Both the position numbers and the translations under genes were made by a program. A stretch of DNA of 11,788 nt from an uncultured Clostridia bacterium (lineage in GTDB: Bacteria; Bacillota; Clostridia; TANB77; CAG-508): NCBI GenBank assembly GCA_934167435.1, contig CAKPKZ010000040.1:1-11788 (forward strand), read 5' to 3'. Each line of letters begins with the position of its first letter. The first letter of the stretch is position 1. This document shows positions 1 to 7,170 of this stretch, piece by piece. A model generated the notes under the pieces. That model was given only the letters and a program-made list of their open reading frames with translations, was not told the DNA's origin and ran no database searches.

Positions 1-1310
1 ATACTTGATACTACACTTTTTGTATTTTCTTGCGTATCTGGTGCATATGTCTTGGCCTTTGTATATAATCCATACCAATATTTATTTTTACTTTCTGAAG
101 CATTAGCTGATGTTACTTCTCCTTTTGATTGTGCTTCTCCTTCACTATTTAAGCTCATTTCATATCTTCCTACATAAAACCCATGATATTTTTCTACTTG
201 CTTTACCATTTTGTCATATTCTTCTTGGTATAGTGTTTCTGTCCATCCAGATACATTGCTAGCTGAATCATATGTTGTACTTAAATTGGCTGGCTCTCTA
301 AAATTTGTCAAATCTACTTTCCAATCAATTTGTCTATTTTTAGTCTTATCACTATTAAAATTATATAAAACTCCTCTGTATTTTTTGTTTCCATTATTAT
401 CAGTATTATCATTGGTTCCATCTATTTCTCTTGCCATTTTATCTATTTCATCTACATCTACAGGTATCCATACAAATTCATTTCCTCCTGCTCCTCCATT
501 TTCTGCATCCGTTATTACTGCTCCTGCTTTTTTTGTTCCTTTTATATAATAATATCCAACTGGAATTGGTATATTTCCTTCTCTTACTTCTCTTATATTA
601 TTATTATTTGCAAATTCTGTTGTACTCTTTTCTATAATTCCTACTATTTTATTTTTTTCTTCTTGTACTGTTACTTTAAATGTTTTACTTACACCTGTTG
701 TTTTTTCTCCTTTTACAGTTATTATTGCTGTTCCTTCTGCCTTTGCTGTTACTTTTCCACTTTCATCTACTGTTGCTACATTTTCTGCATTTGATTCATA
801 TATTACTTTTTCTGTTGTATTACTTGGTTCTTTTGTTACTTCTATTTGTATTGTTCCTCCTATTTCTAATTCAGCACTTTCTGGGTTTATTGTTATTCCT
901 GTTAATGCTATCTCACTTGGTGTTATTGGCTCTGTTGCATCTCCTTCTATACTCACATCTCCATCTTCTGTTATTTTAAATTCGTATCCTCCTGCTGTTA
1001 CTTTCAATGGAAAACTTATTGTTTCTGGTAAATCTCCTATTCCTTCTATCTTATCTAATTCAGCACGCAAAACTCCTTTGTCTATTTCTCCTGTTGTATT
1101 TGCTCTTGCTGCTATTACTGCTAATTGTATTCTTTCTCTTAATTCTGCCTTTTTGCTTGCTTCTTTCGCCTGATTTGCTTTTGCTAATATTCCATTTTCT
1201 CCTGTTAATGTTGCAATTGTTACACCTGCAAGTATTAACAAAACTACTATGGTTATTACTAATGCAATTAGCGTAATACCTTTACTTGTTTTTGCTATTT
1301 TCATTGGCAT
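1..1310 (-). CDS. Large prepilin-like surface protein with BIG2 domain and FGE/lectin-like region (3' end beyond window)
   Basis: The frame is open from the ATG at 1308-1310 to the window edge, giving 436 residues with no stop. The leader MPMKIAKTSKG is cut after Gly11; mature ITLIALVITIVVLLILAGVT and the following LTGENGILAKA closely match PilA (VTLVALVITIIVLLILAGVS, LTGDNGILTKA). Residues ~132-217 form a BIG2 Ig-like domain (ITINPESAELEIGGTIQIEV, then ATVDESGKVTAKAEGTAIITV). From ~248 comes IPVGYYYIKGTK, FVWIPV (279-284) and GFYVGRYE (377-384), a pattern recalling the formylglycine-generating-enzyme / C-type-lectin fold, with an Asn/Asp-rich insert at ~299-308. GGAGG stands 5 nt before the chosen ATG; a second ATG two codons in is possible. 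Mature residue 5 is Ala. Likely role: a PilD-processed adhesin-like subunit incorporated in or at the tip of the pilus. The prepilin and BIG2 parts are clear; the last domain is tentative. Confidence 0.85.
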   Translation of the reverse strand, partial: MPMKIAKTSKGITLIALVITIVVLLILAGVTIATLTGENGILAKANQAKEASKKAELRERIQLAVIAARANTTGEIDKGVLRAELDKIEGIGDLPETISFPLKVTAGGYEFKITEDGDVSIEGDATEPITPSEIALTGITINPESAELEIGGTIQIEVTKEPSNTTEKVIYESNAENVATVDESGKVTAKAEGTAIITVKGEKTTGVSKTFKVTVQEEKNKIVGIIEKSTTEFANNNNIREVREGNIPIPVGYYYIKGTKKAGAVITDAENGGAGGNEFVWIPVDVDEIDKMAREIDGTNDNTDNNGNKKYRGVLYNFNSDKTKNRQIDWKVDLTNFREPANLSTTYDSASNVSGWTETLYQEEYDKMVKQVEKYHGFYVGRYEMSLNSEGEAQSKGEVTSANASESKNKYWYGLYTKAKTYAPDTQENTKSVVSS

Positions 1311-1354
1311 TTTATCCTCCTTATTCTTTTGTTTTCTATAAAATTCACGTTTAT

Positions 1355-1383
1355 ATTTTATATATAAATTTTATTATAGTCAA
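1355..1383 (-). promoter_or_regulatory. Sigma-A-type promoter for the large prepilin-like gene
   Basis: On the minus strand TTGACT (1378-1383) and TAAAAT (1355-1360) are separated by 17 bp. The expected start is near 1348, giving a ~38-nt leader that contains AAGGAGG. The promoter lies in the 92-bp gap after the 171-residue protein's gene. It indicates that the large prepilin-like gene can be expressed apart from the pilus operon. Confidence 0.65.
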
Positions 1384-1402
1384 TATTTTACCAAAATGTT
1401 TT

Positions 1403-1918
1403 TTAACATATTTTTTGTTCTTCTTCTTTTATTGCTGAAATGTCTACAACATTTCCATCAACAACTGGTGGTAATTCTGACACCCCTAGTTTTTCTTTTA
1501 AATTTTCTTCTTTACATATTTCTTCTTCAATTTGATAATTTAACTCAGACAATTTGTTAATTGTATTTTTTTGGTAATCATTTAGGCAATTTTCTCTATA
1601 ACACATTACTAAATATTTACTATTTTCACTACATAAGTCTATTATTGCTACATTTCCTTTTATTATTGCTTCAAAGATTTTTTCGTTTCCCTCTTCTTCT
1701 TTTCCTTCAAACTTTAGGTTTTCTATAGCTACTTTAGCATGACTTACATCTTCCTTTGCTATTATTGTAGTTCCTTTTCTTGTTATAAATTTGTATCTGT
1801 ATTCTTTTTGTTCTTTTATTTCATTTAATATTTCTATATCTCCTAGTTCAATTATTTCCTTATTAAAATCTTCACTATTAATTTTATAATTTTTTAAAAA
1901 TTCTTCTCTATTCCCCAT
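1403..1918 (-). CDS. Hypothetical acidic soluble protein, 171 residues
   Basis: I do not recognise this protein. It has no signal peptide and no TM helix, so it is probably cytoplasmic. It is rich in Glu, Lys, Ile and Asn. The first half has alternating strand-like segments (YRYKFITRKGTTIIAKEDVSHAKVAIENLKF; the quoted parts lie at ~40-70), then GNVAIIDLCSENSKYLVMCYREN (~88-110), then a helical part (~113-145). It ends in a probably disordered acidic tail with SELPPVVDG near 147-155. Five Cys are present (96, 106, 111, 135, 171), none in a clear metal motif. A good promoter lies just upstream; AAAGG is about 12 nt from the ATG, rather far. It sits between a sugar kinase and a large prepilin-like protein, but nothing in it suggests a pilus role. 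Codon use resembles its neighbours. The reading frame is convincing as a gene, the function unknown. Confidence 0.72.
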   Translation of the reverse strand: MGNREEFLKNYKINSEDFNKEIIELGDIEILNEIKEQKEYRYKFITRKGTTIIAKEDVSHAKVAIENLKFEGKEEEGNEKIFEAIIKGNVAIIDLCSENSKYLVMCYRENCLNDYQKNTINKLSELNYQIEEEICKEENLKEKLGVSELPPVVDGNVVDISAIKEEEQKIC

Positions 1919-1950
1919 AAAAATTCTTTTCCTTTCTTTTATAAGAGTAT

Positions 1951-1986
1951 GTTTGATTATAGCACATATTTAATAAAAAATCAAAC
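1951..1986. repeat. Inverted repeat bracketing the promoter (possible operator)
   Basis: A perfect 7-bp inverted repeat, GTTTGAT at 1951-1957 and ATCAAAC at 1980-1986, is separated by 22 bp. One arm overlaps the -35 box and the other the end of the -10 box. The centre-to-centre distance, 29 bp, is close to three helical turns, which would suit two bound subunits on one face. It might also fold weakly in the RNA as an end signal for the kinase transcript. Confidence 0.35.
1956..1984 (-). promoter_or_regulatory. Sigma-A-type promoter for the 171-residue protein gene
   Basis: On the minus strand TTGATT (1979-1984) and TATAAT (1956-1961) are separated by exactly 17 bp, with TGC directly before the -10 box (extended -10). 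Transcription would start near 1949, giving a ~30-nt leader. The -35 box begins only 3 nt after the kinase stop codon. A perfect inverted repeat, GTTTGAT/ATCAAAC, brackets the promoter. Confidence 0.72.
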
Positions 1987-1987
1987 T

Positions 1988-2893
1988 TTATATTAGCGTA
2001 GCTCCTATAATTCCAGCATCATTTCCTAGTATTGCTGTTTCTATTATAATTTTACTTCTACTATTAAATAACATATCTTTTTTTATAATATTGTTTTTTA
2101 ATCTTTCTAACAATACATCTTCAAAATATACAAAGCTTCCTCCTATGCCAATTGCTTCTGGTTCAAAAATATTAACTAAATTAGCTATTCCTATGCTTAA
2201 ATTTTCTATGTATTCATTTACAACTTTTTCTATTTTATTATAATTTTTATTTTCTATTTTATTATTTCTTATCATATCTAAAAGTTCTTGTCCTCTTGTT
2301 GTTTGGTCTAGTCCTAGTTCATTTCTTAATTTATTTTTTAAAGCTTTCATTGATGCATAGCGCTCAAAGCATCCTTTTTGACCACATTTGCATTCTAAAC
2401 CGTTTTTTTCTATTATCATATGTCCAAACTCACACCCTGGTAATGGTCCTGTTTCAAATAAATTATTGTTTACTATTGCAGCCCCTCCAATTCCAGTTCC
2501 TAAAGTTAAAAATATAGAATTATTATATTTTTTTAGAATTCCATATTGTTTTTCTGCCAATGCTGCACATTTAGCATCATTTTTTATTTTTATTGGTAGT
2601 TTTATATATTTTTGTAGTGCTTTAACAATATTATAATTTTCTATTCCTAAATTAACTGACTTTATTATTTCTTCTTTATTTAATGTTCCAGGAATTGCAA
2701 TTCCTATGGAATTAATATTATATTTCTCTTTTAATTTTTTTGTATTTTCTACAATATATTTTTGTATAAATTCTATAATATTTTTCTTTTCTTCTTCTAA
2801 TATTCTTCTTTGAATTTGTTCTATTATAATACCATTGTTGTCTACAACTCCAATTGCAATATGACTTCCTCCTAAATCAATTCCAATGTTCAT
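1988..2893 (-). CDS. ROK-family sugar kinase (glucokinase-like)
   Basis: A 301-residue ROK kinase that should phosphorylate a hexose or N-acetyl-hexosamine with ATP in the cytoplasm. Motifs: phosphate loop IGIDLGGSH (3-11), GIAIPGT (64-70), catalytic Asp in KNDAKCAALAE (D106), GTGIGGA (132-138), EFGH (155-158), and the zinc signature C168-x-C170-G-x2-G-C175-x-E177 with H158 as fourth ligand. EPEAIGIGGS (245-253) is the adenosine side. I chose the ATG at 2891-2893 because AGGAGG stands 7 nt before it; an upstream in-frame TTG would place that ribosome site inside the gene. The kinase sits just after the pilC hairpin and has no clear promoter of its own, so it may rely on read-through. The exact sugar (glucose, ManNAc, fructose) cannot be told from these motifs. 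A link to pilus function is not evident. Confidence 0.92.
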   Translation of the reverse strand: MNIGIDLGGSHIAIGVVDNNGIIIEQIQRRILEEEKKNIIEFIQKYIVENTKKLKEKYNINSIGIAIPGTLNKEEIIKSVNLGIENYNIVKALQKYIKLPIKIKNDAKCAALAEKQYGILKKYNNSIFLTLGTGIGGAAIVNNNLFETGPLPGCEFGHMIIEKNGLECKCGQKGCFERYASMKALKNKLRNELGLDQTTRGQELLDMIRNNKIENKNYNKIEKVVNEYIENLSIGIANLVNIFEPEAIGIGGSFVYFEDVLLERLKNNIIKKDMLFNSRSKIIIETAILGNDAGIIGATLI

Positions 2894-2915
2894 TATATTT
2901 CCTCCTATTACTTGC

Positions 2916-2954
2916 AAAATGCCGCATAAGGAAACATCCTAAATGCGACATTTT
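2916..2954 (-). terminator. Hairpin after pilC, probable weak terminator
   Basis: Minus-strand arms AAAATGTCGCAT and ATGCGGCATTTT pair with a single U-G wobble. An inner AGGA/TCCT stem caps them with a TGTT loop and a small 2x1 bulge, about 16 pairs in all. It starts 5 nt after the pilC stop codon. The 3' side ends in only four U, so termination may be partial. It lies 22 nt before the kinase start codon and leaves the kinase Shine-Dalgarno free. It is the natural end of the pilus operon, or a step-down point. Confidence 0.55.
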
Positions 2955-2959
2955 AAAAA

Positions 2960-4303
2960 TTATACATCATATGCAGAGAATAAGAAATTTCCCATATAAA
3001 CTTGTATACATGGTACTAATACTACAATTACAACGAATATTAATACAATTCCTACTATTACATACATAATTTGTGGTAGGGCTTTTGTAATTTTTACCAT
3101 TGTATTGTCTATATCCATATCAATGTATTCTACTAGTTTTTCCATCATTTCTACTAAGTCTGTTTGCATACCTATTTTTAACATTTCTATCATCATTGGA
3201 CTTGCTAACCCTGATTTTTCAAATGGTTCTATCCACGATGCACCTATTAATATATTGTTTATTGAAGTTTCTATTACTGATAACATTACGTAATTTCTTA
3301 CAACGTTTTTACTTACTTCTAATGCATCTTGTATTCTCATTCCATTTTTTAAATTTAACAACATTGCTTTCATTAACCTTGAAAAGTCTAATGAATATAT
3401 TAACTTTCCAAATATAGGCATTTTGTATTTAAAATAATGAAAATTGTATTTTCCCCTTGGGGTTTGTACATAAAATACTATAATTGCAATTATTGCTAAT
3501 AACATCATTGTTGGTATATACCAATGTGCCATTACCATATTTAAAAAATTAGAAAATGCTAATGTTACTGGTGGCAGTGTATCTTGTGTTCCTAATTCGT
3601 CAAATACATTTTGAATTGCAGGAATTGCAACAAGTGACCCTACAATTAATAGTACAAACAACAATACAAACTGAACAATGTTTGGAATTAAAATACTTTT
3701 TAATTTTTTATTAAGTGCTGCTGTTTCGTCTAAGTATTTAACCGCTTGGTCTAATGAATTTGTAAGCGATCCTGACAACTCTCCAACTTTTACCATATTT
3801 ATATATATATATGGGAAAATATTAGAATAGTATTCCATTGTTGTATACATGTATTCACCATTTTCAACTCCTGCTAAAATGTCCTCTAATACACCTCTAA
3901 ACGATAGGTTTTCGGTTCCTTTTATTATAGTTGACAATGCATGTATATTGTTAAAGTTTGCTTTTTTTAGTAAATAAAAGTTTTGTGTAAATATAACTAA
4001 ATCTCTGTCTGTAATTTTTTCATTTTTTGCAAAGTAAGTATTAATCTTTTCTTTTGTAGAAATTGTGTCTCTTTTTGTGTTAATCTGTGTAGTGTTAACG
4101 TTTTTCATAATTTCTTGAATGTCTGTTATATTTCTTTTCTTTACTTTTTGTCTTTTTGCACTATATGATAATTGTTCTACAGTTATTGGCATTAAATCGT
4201 TTTCTTTTAATAGCCTTACTACTGTTTGCTTACTTGCTGCTTCTACTCTATTCCTTATAATCTGCCCTTTGTCGGTTACAGCTTTATACATATACGTAGG
4301 CAT
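2960..4303 (-). CDS. pilC: PilC, type IV pilus inner-membrane platform protein
   Basis: A 447-residue PilC/GspF-family protein. The N-terminal segment YMYKAVTDKGQIIRNRVEA with LLKENDLMPITV (to ~43) is the family's first cytoplasmic helix pair. Residues ~45-98 form an unusually long Lys/Asn/Thr-rich linker. Two T2SSF repeats follow: ~104-228, containing VGELSGSL (173-180), and ~305-430, containing KIGMQTDLVEMM (376-387). PIFGKLIY (296-303) is another family signature. TM helices are near 206-229, 262-278 and 411-431. PilC sits in the membrane on top of PilB and converts its ATP cycle into pilin insertion. AGGAGG lies 6-7 nt before the ATG, 10 bp after pilT. It is the last pilus-machine gene of the run and is followed by a hairpin. 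The order pilB-pilT-pilC differs from the common pilB-pilC-pilT arrangement. Confidence 0.94.
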   Translation of the reverse strand: MPTYMYKAVTDKGQIIRNRVEAASKQTVVRLLKENDLMPITVEQLSYSAKRQKVKKRNITDIQEIMKNVNTTQINTKRDTISTKEKINTYFAKNEKITDRDLVIFTQNFYLLKKANFNNIHALSTIIKGTENLSFRGVLEDILAGVENGEYMYTTMEYYSNIFPYIYINMVKVGELSGSLTNSLDQAVKYLDETAALNKKLKSILIPNIVQFVLLFVLLIVGSLVAIPAIQNVFDELGTQDTLPPVTLAFSNFLNMVMAHWYIPTMMLLAIIAIIVFYVQTPRGKYNFHYFKYKMPIFGKLIYSLDFSRLMKAMLLNLKNGMRIQDALEVSKNVVRNYVMLSVIETSINNILIGASWIEPFEKSGLASPMMIEMLKIGMQTDLVEMMEKLVEYIDMDIDNTMVKITKALPQIMYVIVGIVLIFVVIVVLVPCIQVYMGNFLFSAYDV

Positions 4304-4313
4304 TATTTACCTC

Positions 4314-5414
4314 CTAATTAACATTTTTCTTTATTTTTAATTGCATTATTGTTCTATTTAATGTTTCAATATTCTTTTCTTCTATTTGAGCTTTAGCTTG
4401 TTCTAATGTTATTCTGTTTTCTACAAAAAGTTCTGCAATAGAATTTATTAATCCTATACTTCCTTTTTCTAGGTTACTTTGTATTGCATCTTCTATTTCA
4501 GAAACACTTATTTTTTCTTTTCTAATAATACCAGCTACAATATTGTCTACTACCATTACTTCAGGTACTAAAACTAATTTTCCGTCTACGCCTTTTAATA
4601 GTCTTTGTGATACTACTAGTTTTAATAATGATGATAATAGGTATTTTATACTTGCTTGATCTCTAACTTCATAGAAGTTAATCATTCTGTCTATTGTTTC
4701 TGCACAAGATTTTGTGTGTAATGTTCCTATTACTAAATGTCCAGATTCTGCCATTTCTATTGCAGCTTCCATTGTTTCTTTGTCACGAATCTCTCCTATT
4801 ACTAATATATCGCAATCTTCTCTTAAAGAGTTTTTTACACCATCACTAAATGTTAAACTGTCTCTTCCTCTACCAATTTCTTTTTGTACAATTAAAGATT
4901 TTTTTGAATGATGCTTGTATTCTACTGGGTTTTCTAGTGTTAGTATTTTTTTATTTTGTGATTCGTTTATTTCGTTTATTAATGCATTTAATGTTGTACT
5001 TTTTCCAGAGTTTGTTTTTCCTGTTACTAACATTAGTCCTTGTGGTTGATATGTCATTCTTCTAACTATATCTGGTACTCCTAAAGACTCGTATGAAGGT
5101 AATTCGTTTTTTATAAGTCTTAATGTACATAAAGGTACATTGTCTGATAATGAAATATTTACTCTTAAACGTATTCCTTTGTATTCATAAGATGTGTCTA
5201 ACTTTCTTGTTTTGTTAAAAACGTCATCTTTGTCTAAGTTTCCCATAACTAAATAGTCATACATTTCATTCATATCGTCTGGTGTTAATACATCCATTTC
5301 TTCTATTGGCTTTAATTCTCTCATAATTCTAAGCATTGGTTTATTGTCACAAATTAAGTGTACGTCAGAAGCATCTTTGGCTATTGCTTCATCTAATATT
5401 TTGTCCATATTCAT
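4314..5414 (-). CDS. pilT: PilT-like retraction ATPase
   Basis: A 366-residue ATPase with the short PilT layout: PAS-like N-domain opening with ASDVHL (15-20), then the RecA-like domain, with no zinc tetracysteine. Walker A is GKTNSGKST (132-140), the Asp box reads LENPVEYKH (160-168) where the family has EDP, Walker B is DILVIGEIRD (202-211) and the His box GHLVIGTLHT (225-234). AGIIRKEK (294-301) lies where PilT carries its AIRNLIRE retraction motif and matches it only partly. PilT normally drives pilus disassembly and twitching. The Asn in the Asp box and the diverged retraction motif leave open a different rate or regulatory role. The start has GAGGAGG 9 nt upstream. Its TAG stop overlaps the Shine-Dalgarno of pilC (TAGGAGGT), so translation of the two is closely linked. 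Confidence 0.9.
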   Translation of the reverse strand: MNMDKILDEAIAKDASDVHLICDNKPMLRIMRELKPIEEMDVLTPDDMNEMYDYLVMGNLDKDDVFNKTRKLDTSYEYKGIRLRVNISLSDNVPLCTLRLIKNELPSYESLGVPDIVRRMTYQPQGLMLVTGKTNSGKSTTLNALINEINESQNKKILTLENPVEYKHHSKKSLIVQKEIGRGRDSLTFSDGVKNSLREDCDILVIGEIRDKETMEAAIEMAESGHLVIGTLHTKSCAETIDRMINFYEVRDQASIKYLLSSLLKLVVSQRLLKGVDGKLVLVPEVMVVDNIVAGIIRKEKISVSEIEDAIQSNLEKGSIGLINSIAELFVENRITLEQAKAQIEEKNIETLNRTIMQLKIKKNVN

Positions 5415-5439
5415 AATTTATTTCCTCCTCTTTAGTTAA

Positions 5440-7080
5440 TTAGAATATTAGTAATTTTTTATTTAATTCTTCTAGTGTTGTGTATCCTTTTAATACTTTG
5501 TTTATTCCGTCTACAATTAATGGTCTATAATCTTGTTCTAATGCTTTTCTTCTAATTTCAATGCTTGATGCTCCATTTACTATTAGTTCTTTTATTTCAT
5601 CTGTTAAATCTAATACTTCGAAGATTCCTATTCTGTCATAATATCCTGTATCATTACAGTGTTTACATCCTATAGCATCATATGTTGTTAATTGGTCTAT
5701 ATTTTCTATATTCATATTATATTTATTTGATAATTGTAGTATTTTTCTTTTTTCGTCTTCTGTATATGGTCTTTCTTTTTTACATTCTGGGCAAATTCTT
5801 CTAACTAACCTTTGTGAAATTGAGGTTGCTAGTGTACTTGCAATGTCATAATCTGAAACTCCTATTTTTCTTAATCTGTTTATAACTTCTATACTATCTA
5901 TAGTGTGTATTGTTGATAAAACATAATGTCCTGTTTGTCCAGCTTGTATAGCAATTTCTGCAGTTTCTCTGTCACGTATTTCACCAACTAATACAATGTC
6001 TGGATCTTGTCTTAGTACTGTTCTTAGTGCTCCTGAAAATGTTGATTTATTGTCTATTTCTATTTGGTTTAATCCAGCTATACGAATTTCTACTGGGTCT
6101 TCTATTGTTGTTATATTTATTTCTGGTCTATTTAAATAGTCTATAATACTGTATAATGTTGTTGTTTTTCCTTCTCCTGTTGGTGCTGCAATAATTGTTA
6201 TACTATTTTTTTTGTGAATGCTTTTTCTTAGGCTTGCTTCTGTTCCAGGAAAACCTAAGTCAAAAATATTTTTTATATTAGCATTTTTCTTTAAAAGTCT
6301 TAAAACGAACTTTTCTCCATATACGTTTGGTTGTGAAGATACACGAATATTATAGTCGTCATATAATAATATTCTACCATCTTGTGATTCTTGTTTTTCT
6401 TGGTGCATATTAGATATAGCTTTTAATCTTCCTATAATTTGTGTTTGTTTTTCTTTTGATATTCTTGCTGCTGTTACTAATACACCATCTATTCTGTATC
6501 TTATTCTTACTTCGTTTTGCAATGGTTCTATATGAATATCACTTGCTCTTTTTTCCATACCTGTTTTTATTATGCTATCTACTATAGATGTTACTGTGTT
6601 TCCTTGTTCTTGCACTTCCATGCTGTCTGTTGCAACACCTTCTAGTGATCTTAAGTACTTGTCTATGTCACTTTCAAATGTAACATATTGTTCCATTACT
6701 AGTCCTTTGTTTAAAAGAAGTAGTCTTACTGCATCCATGTTTTTGTTATTTACAGTATTTGCAAAGCATACTTTTATTTTTCCAGAGTTTACTTCAAAAG
6801 GTACTGCTTTATATTGTTTTGCAACATCTAAAGATATATAATCTGTTAATTTTATTTTTATCATATTTTCTCTTAGTAGTATACCTCTAGAGCCTACCAT
6901 TTCCCCTATTGTATTTATTAATGTTATAGGGTCACATACATCTAGCATATATAAAATGTCGCCTATTTTTCTGTTTGGATGTTCTCTTTGGTATGCTAAT
7001 GCTCTTTCAATATCGGCTTCTGAAACAATTCCCCTTTTTACTAATTCTACTCCCATTGGTTGTCTTCTTCTAATATCCAT
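5440..7080 (-). CDS. pilB: PilB, type IV pilus assembly ATPase
   Basis: A 546-residue secretion ATPase of the GspE/PilB family, usual full length. An MshEN-like N-domain (residues ~9-65, GVELVKRGIVSEADIERALAYQ) comes first; in relatives such domains can bind c-di-GMP, but the motif is only partly kept. Next are ASDIHIEPL (179-187) of the N2 domain, Walker A APTGEGKTT (299-307), Asp box IEDPVE (326-331), Walker B DIVLVGEIRD (361-370, Glu367 catalytic) and His box GHYVLSTIHT (384-393). A zinc tetracysteine follows, C430-x2-C433 and C472-x2-C475, which marks PilB rather than PilT. Walker A begins with Ala instead of Gly and has Glu in place of the usual Ser. It powers pilin addition from the cytoplasmic face through PilC. 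The Shine-Dalgarno AAAGG is about 12 nt from the ATG, rather far. pilT follows after 25 bp. Confidence 0.95.
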   Translation of the reverse strand: MDIRRRQPMGVELVKRGIVSEADIERALAYQREHPNRKIGDILYMLDVCDPITLINTIGEMVGSRGILLRENMIKIKLTDYISLDVAKQYKAVPFEVNSGKIKVCFANTVNNKNMDAVRLLLLNKGLVMEQYVTFESDIDKYLRSLEGVATDSMEVQEQGNTVTSIVDSIIKTGMEKRASDIHIEPLQNEVRIRYRIDGVLVTAARISKEKQTQIIGRLKAISNMHQEKQESQDGRILLYDDYNIRVSSQPNVYGEKFVLRLLKKNANIKNIFDLGFPGTEASLRKSIHKKNSITIIAAPTGEGKTTTLYSIIDYLNRPEINITTIEDPVEIRIAGLNQIEIDNKSTFSGALRTVLRQDPDIVLVGEIRDRETAEIAIQAGQTGHYVLSTIHTIDSIEVINRLRKIGVSDYDIASTLATSISQRLVRRICPECKKERPYTEDEKRKILQLSNKYNMNIENIDQLTTYDAIGCKHCNDTGYYDRIGIFEVLDLTDEIKELIVNGASSIEIRRKALEQDYRPLIVDGINKVLKGYTTLEELNKKLLIF

Positions 7081-7115
7081 ATCGCTACACTACCTTTCTT
7101 TTGTATTCATAATTA

Positions 7116-7121
7116 ATTATA
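7116..7121 (-). promoter_or_regulatory. Possible internal promoter (-10 box) before pilB
   Basis: The 90-bp gap before pilB contains a perfect TATAAT on the minus strand. There is no good -35 box at 16-18 bp; the sequence there is A-rich and could act as an UP element. A 12-bp palindrome (ATAATTAATTAT, 7109-7120) overlaps the box. In DNA this AT-rich such matches are common, so this is tentative. Confidence 0.3.
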
Positions 7122-7170
7122 CAATATTTTTTTATTTTTGTGTTTATTTATTTATAATTACATAATTTTA

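Noticed and set aside
211..1276. Several plus-strand open frames rich in Leu, Phe and Ser (also around 2300-3400 and 9950-10640)
   Set aside because: They are antisense shadows of AT-rich minus-strand genes: they lie wholly inside well-supported coding regions, lack ribosome binding sites and have Leu-heavy composition caused by complementing Lys/Glu/Asn codons.
1384..1402. ATTTT-GGT-AAAAT hairpin after the 171-residue protein gene as a terminator
   Set aside because: The stem is only five A/T pairs and would not be stable; no U-tract follows.
2894..2917. Upstream TTG start for the ROK kinase, eight codons longer
   Set aside because: The AGGAGG ribosome site would fall inside the coding sequence; the ATG at 2891-2893 is ideally spaced and begins the family's MNIGIDLGG motif.
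7109..7120. 12-bp palindrome ATAATTAATTAT before pilB as an operator
   Set aside because: It is pure A/T in a gap that is almost all A/T, so chance occurrence is likely; it is mentioned only with the tentative -10 box.
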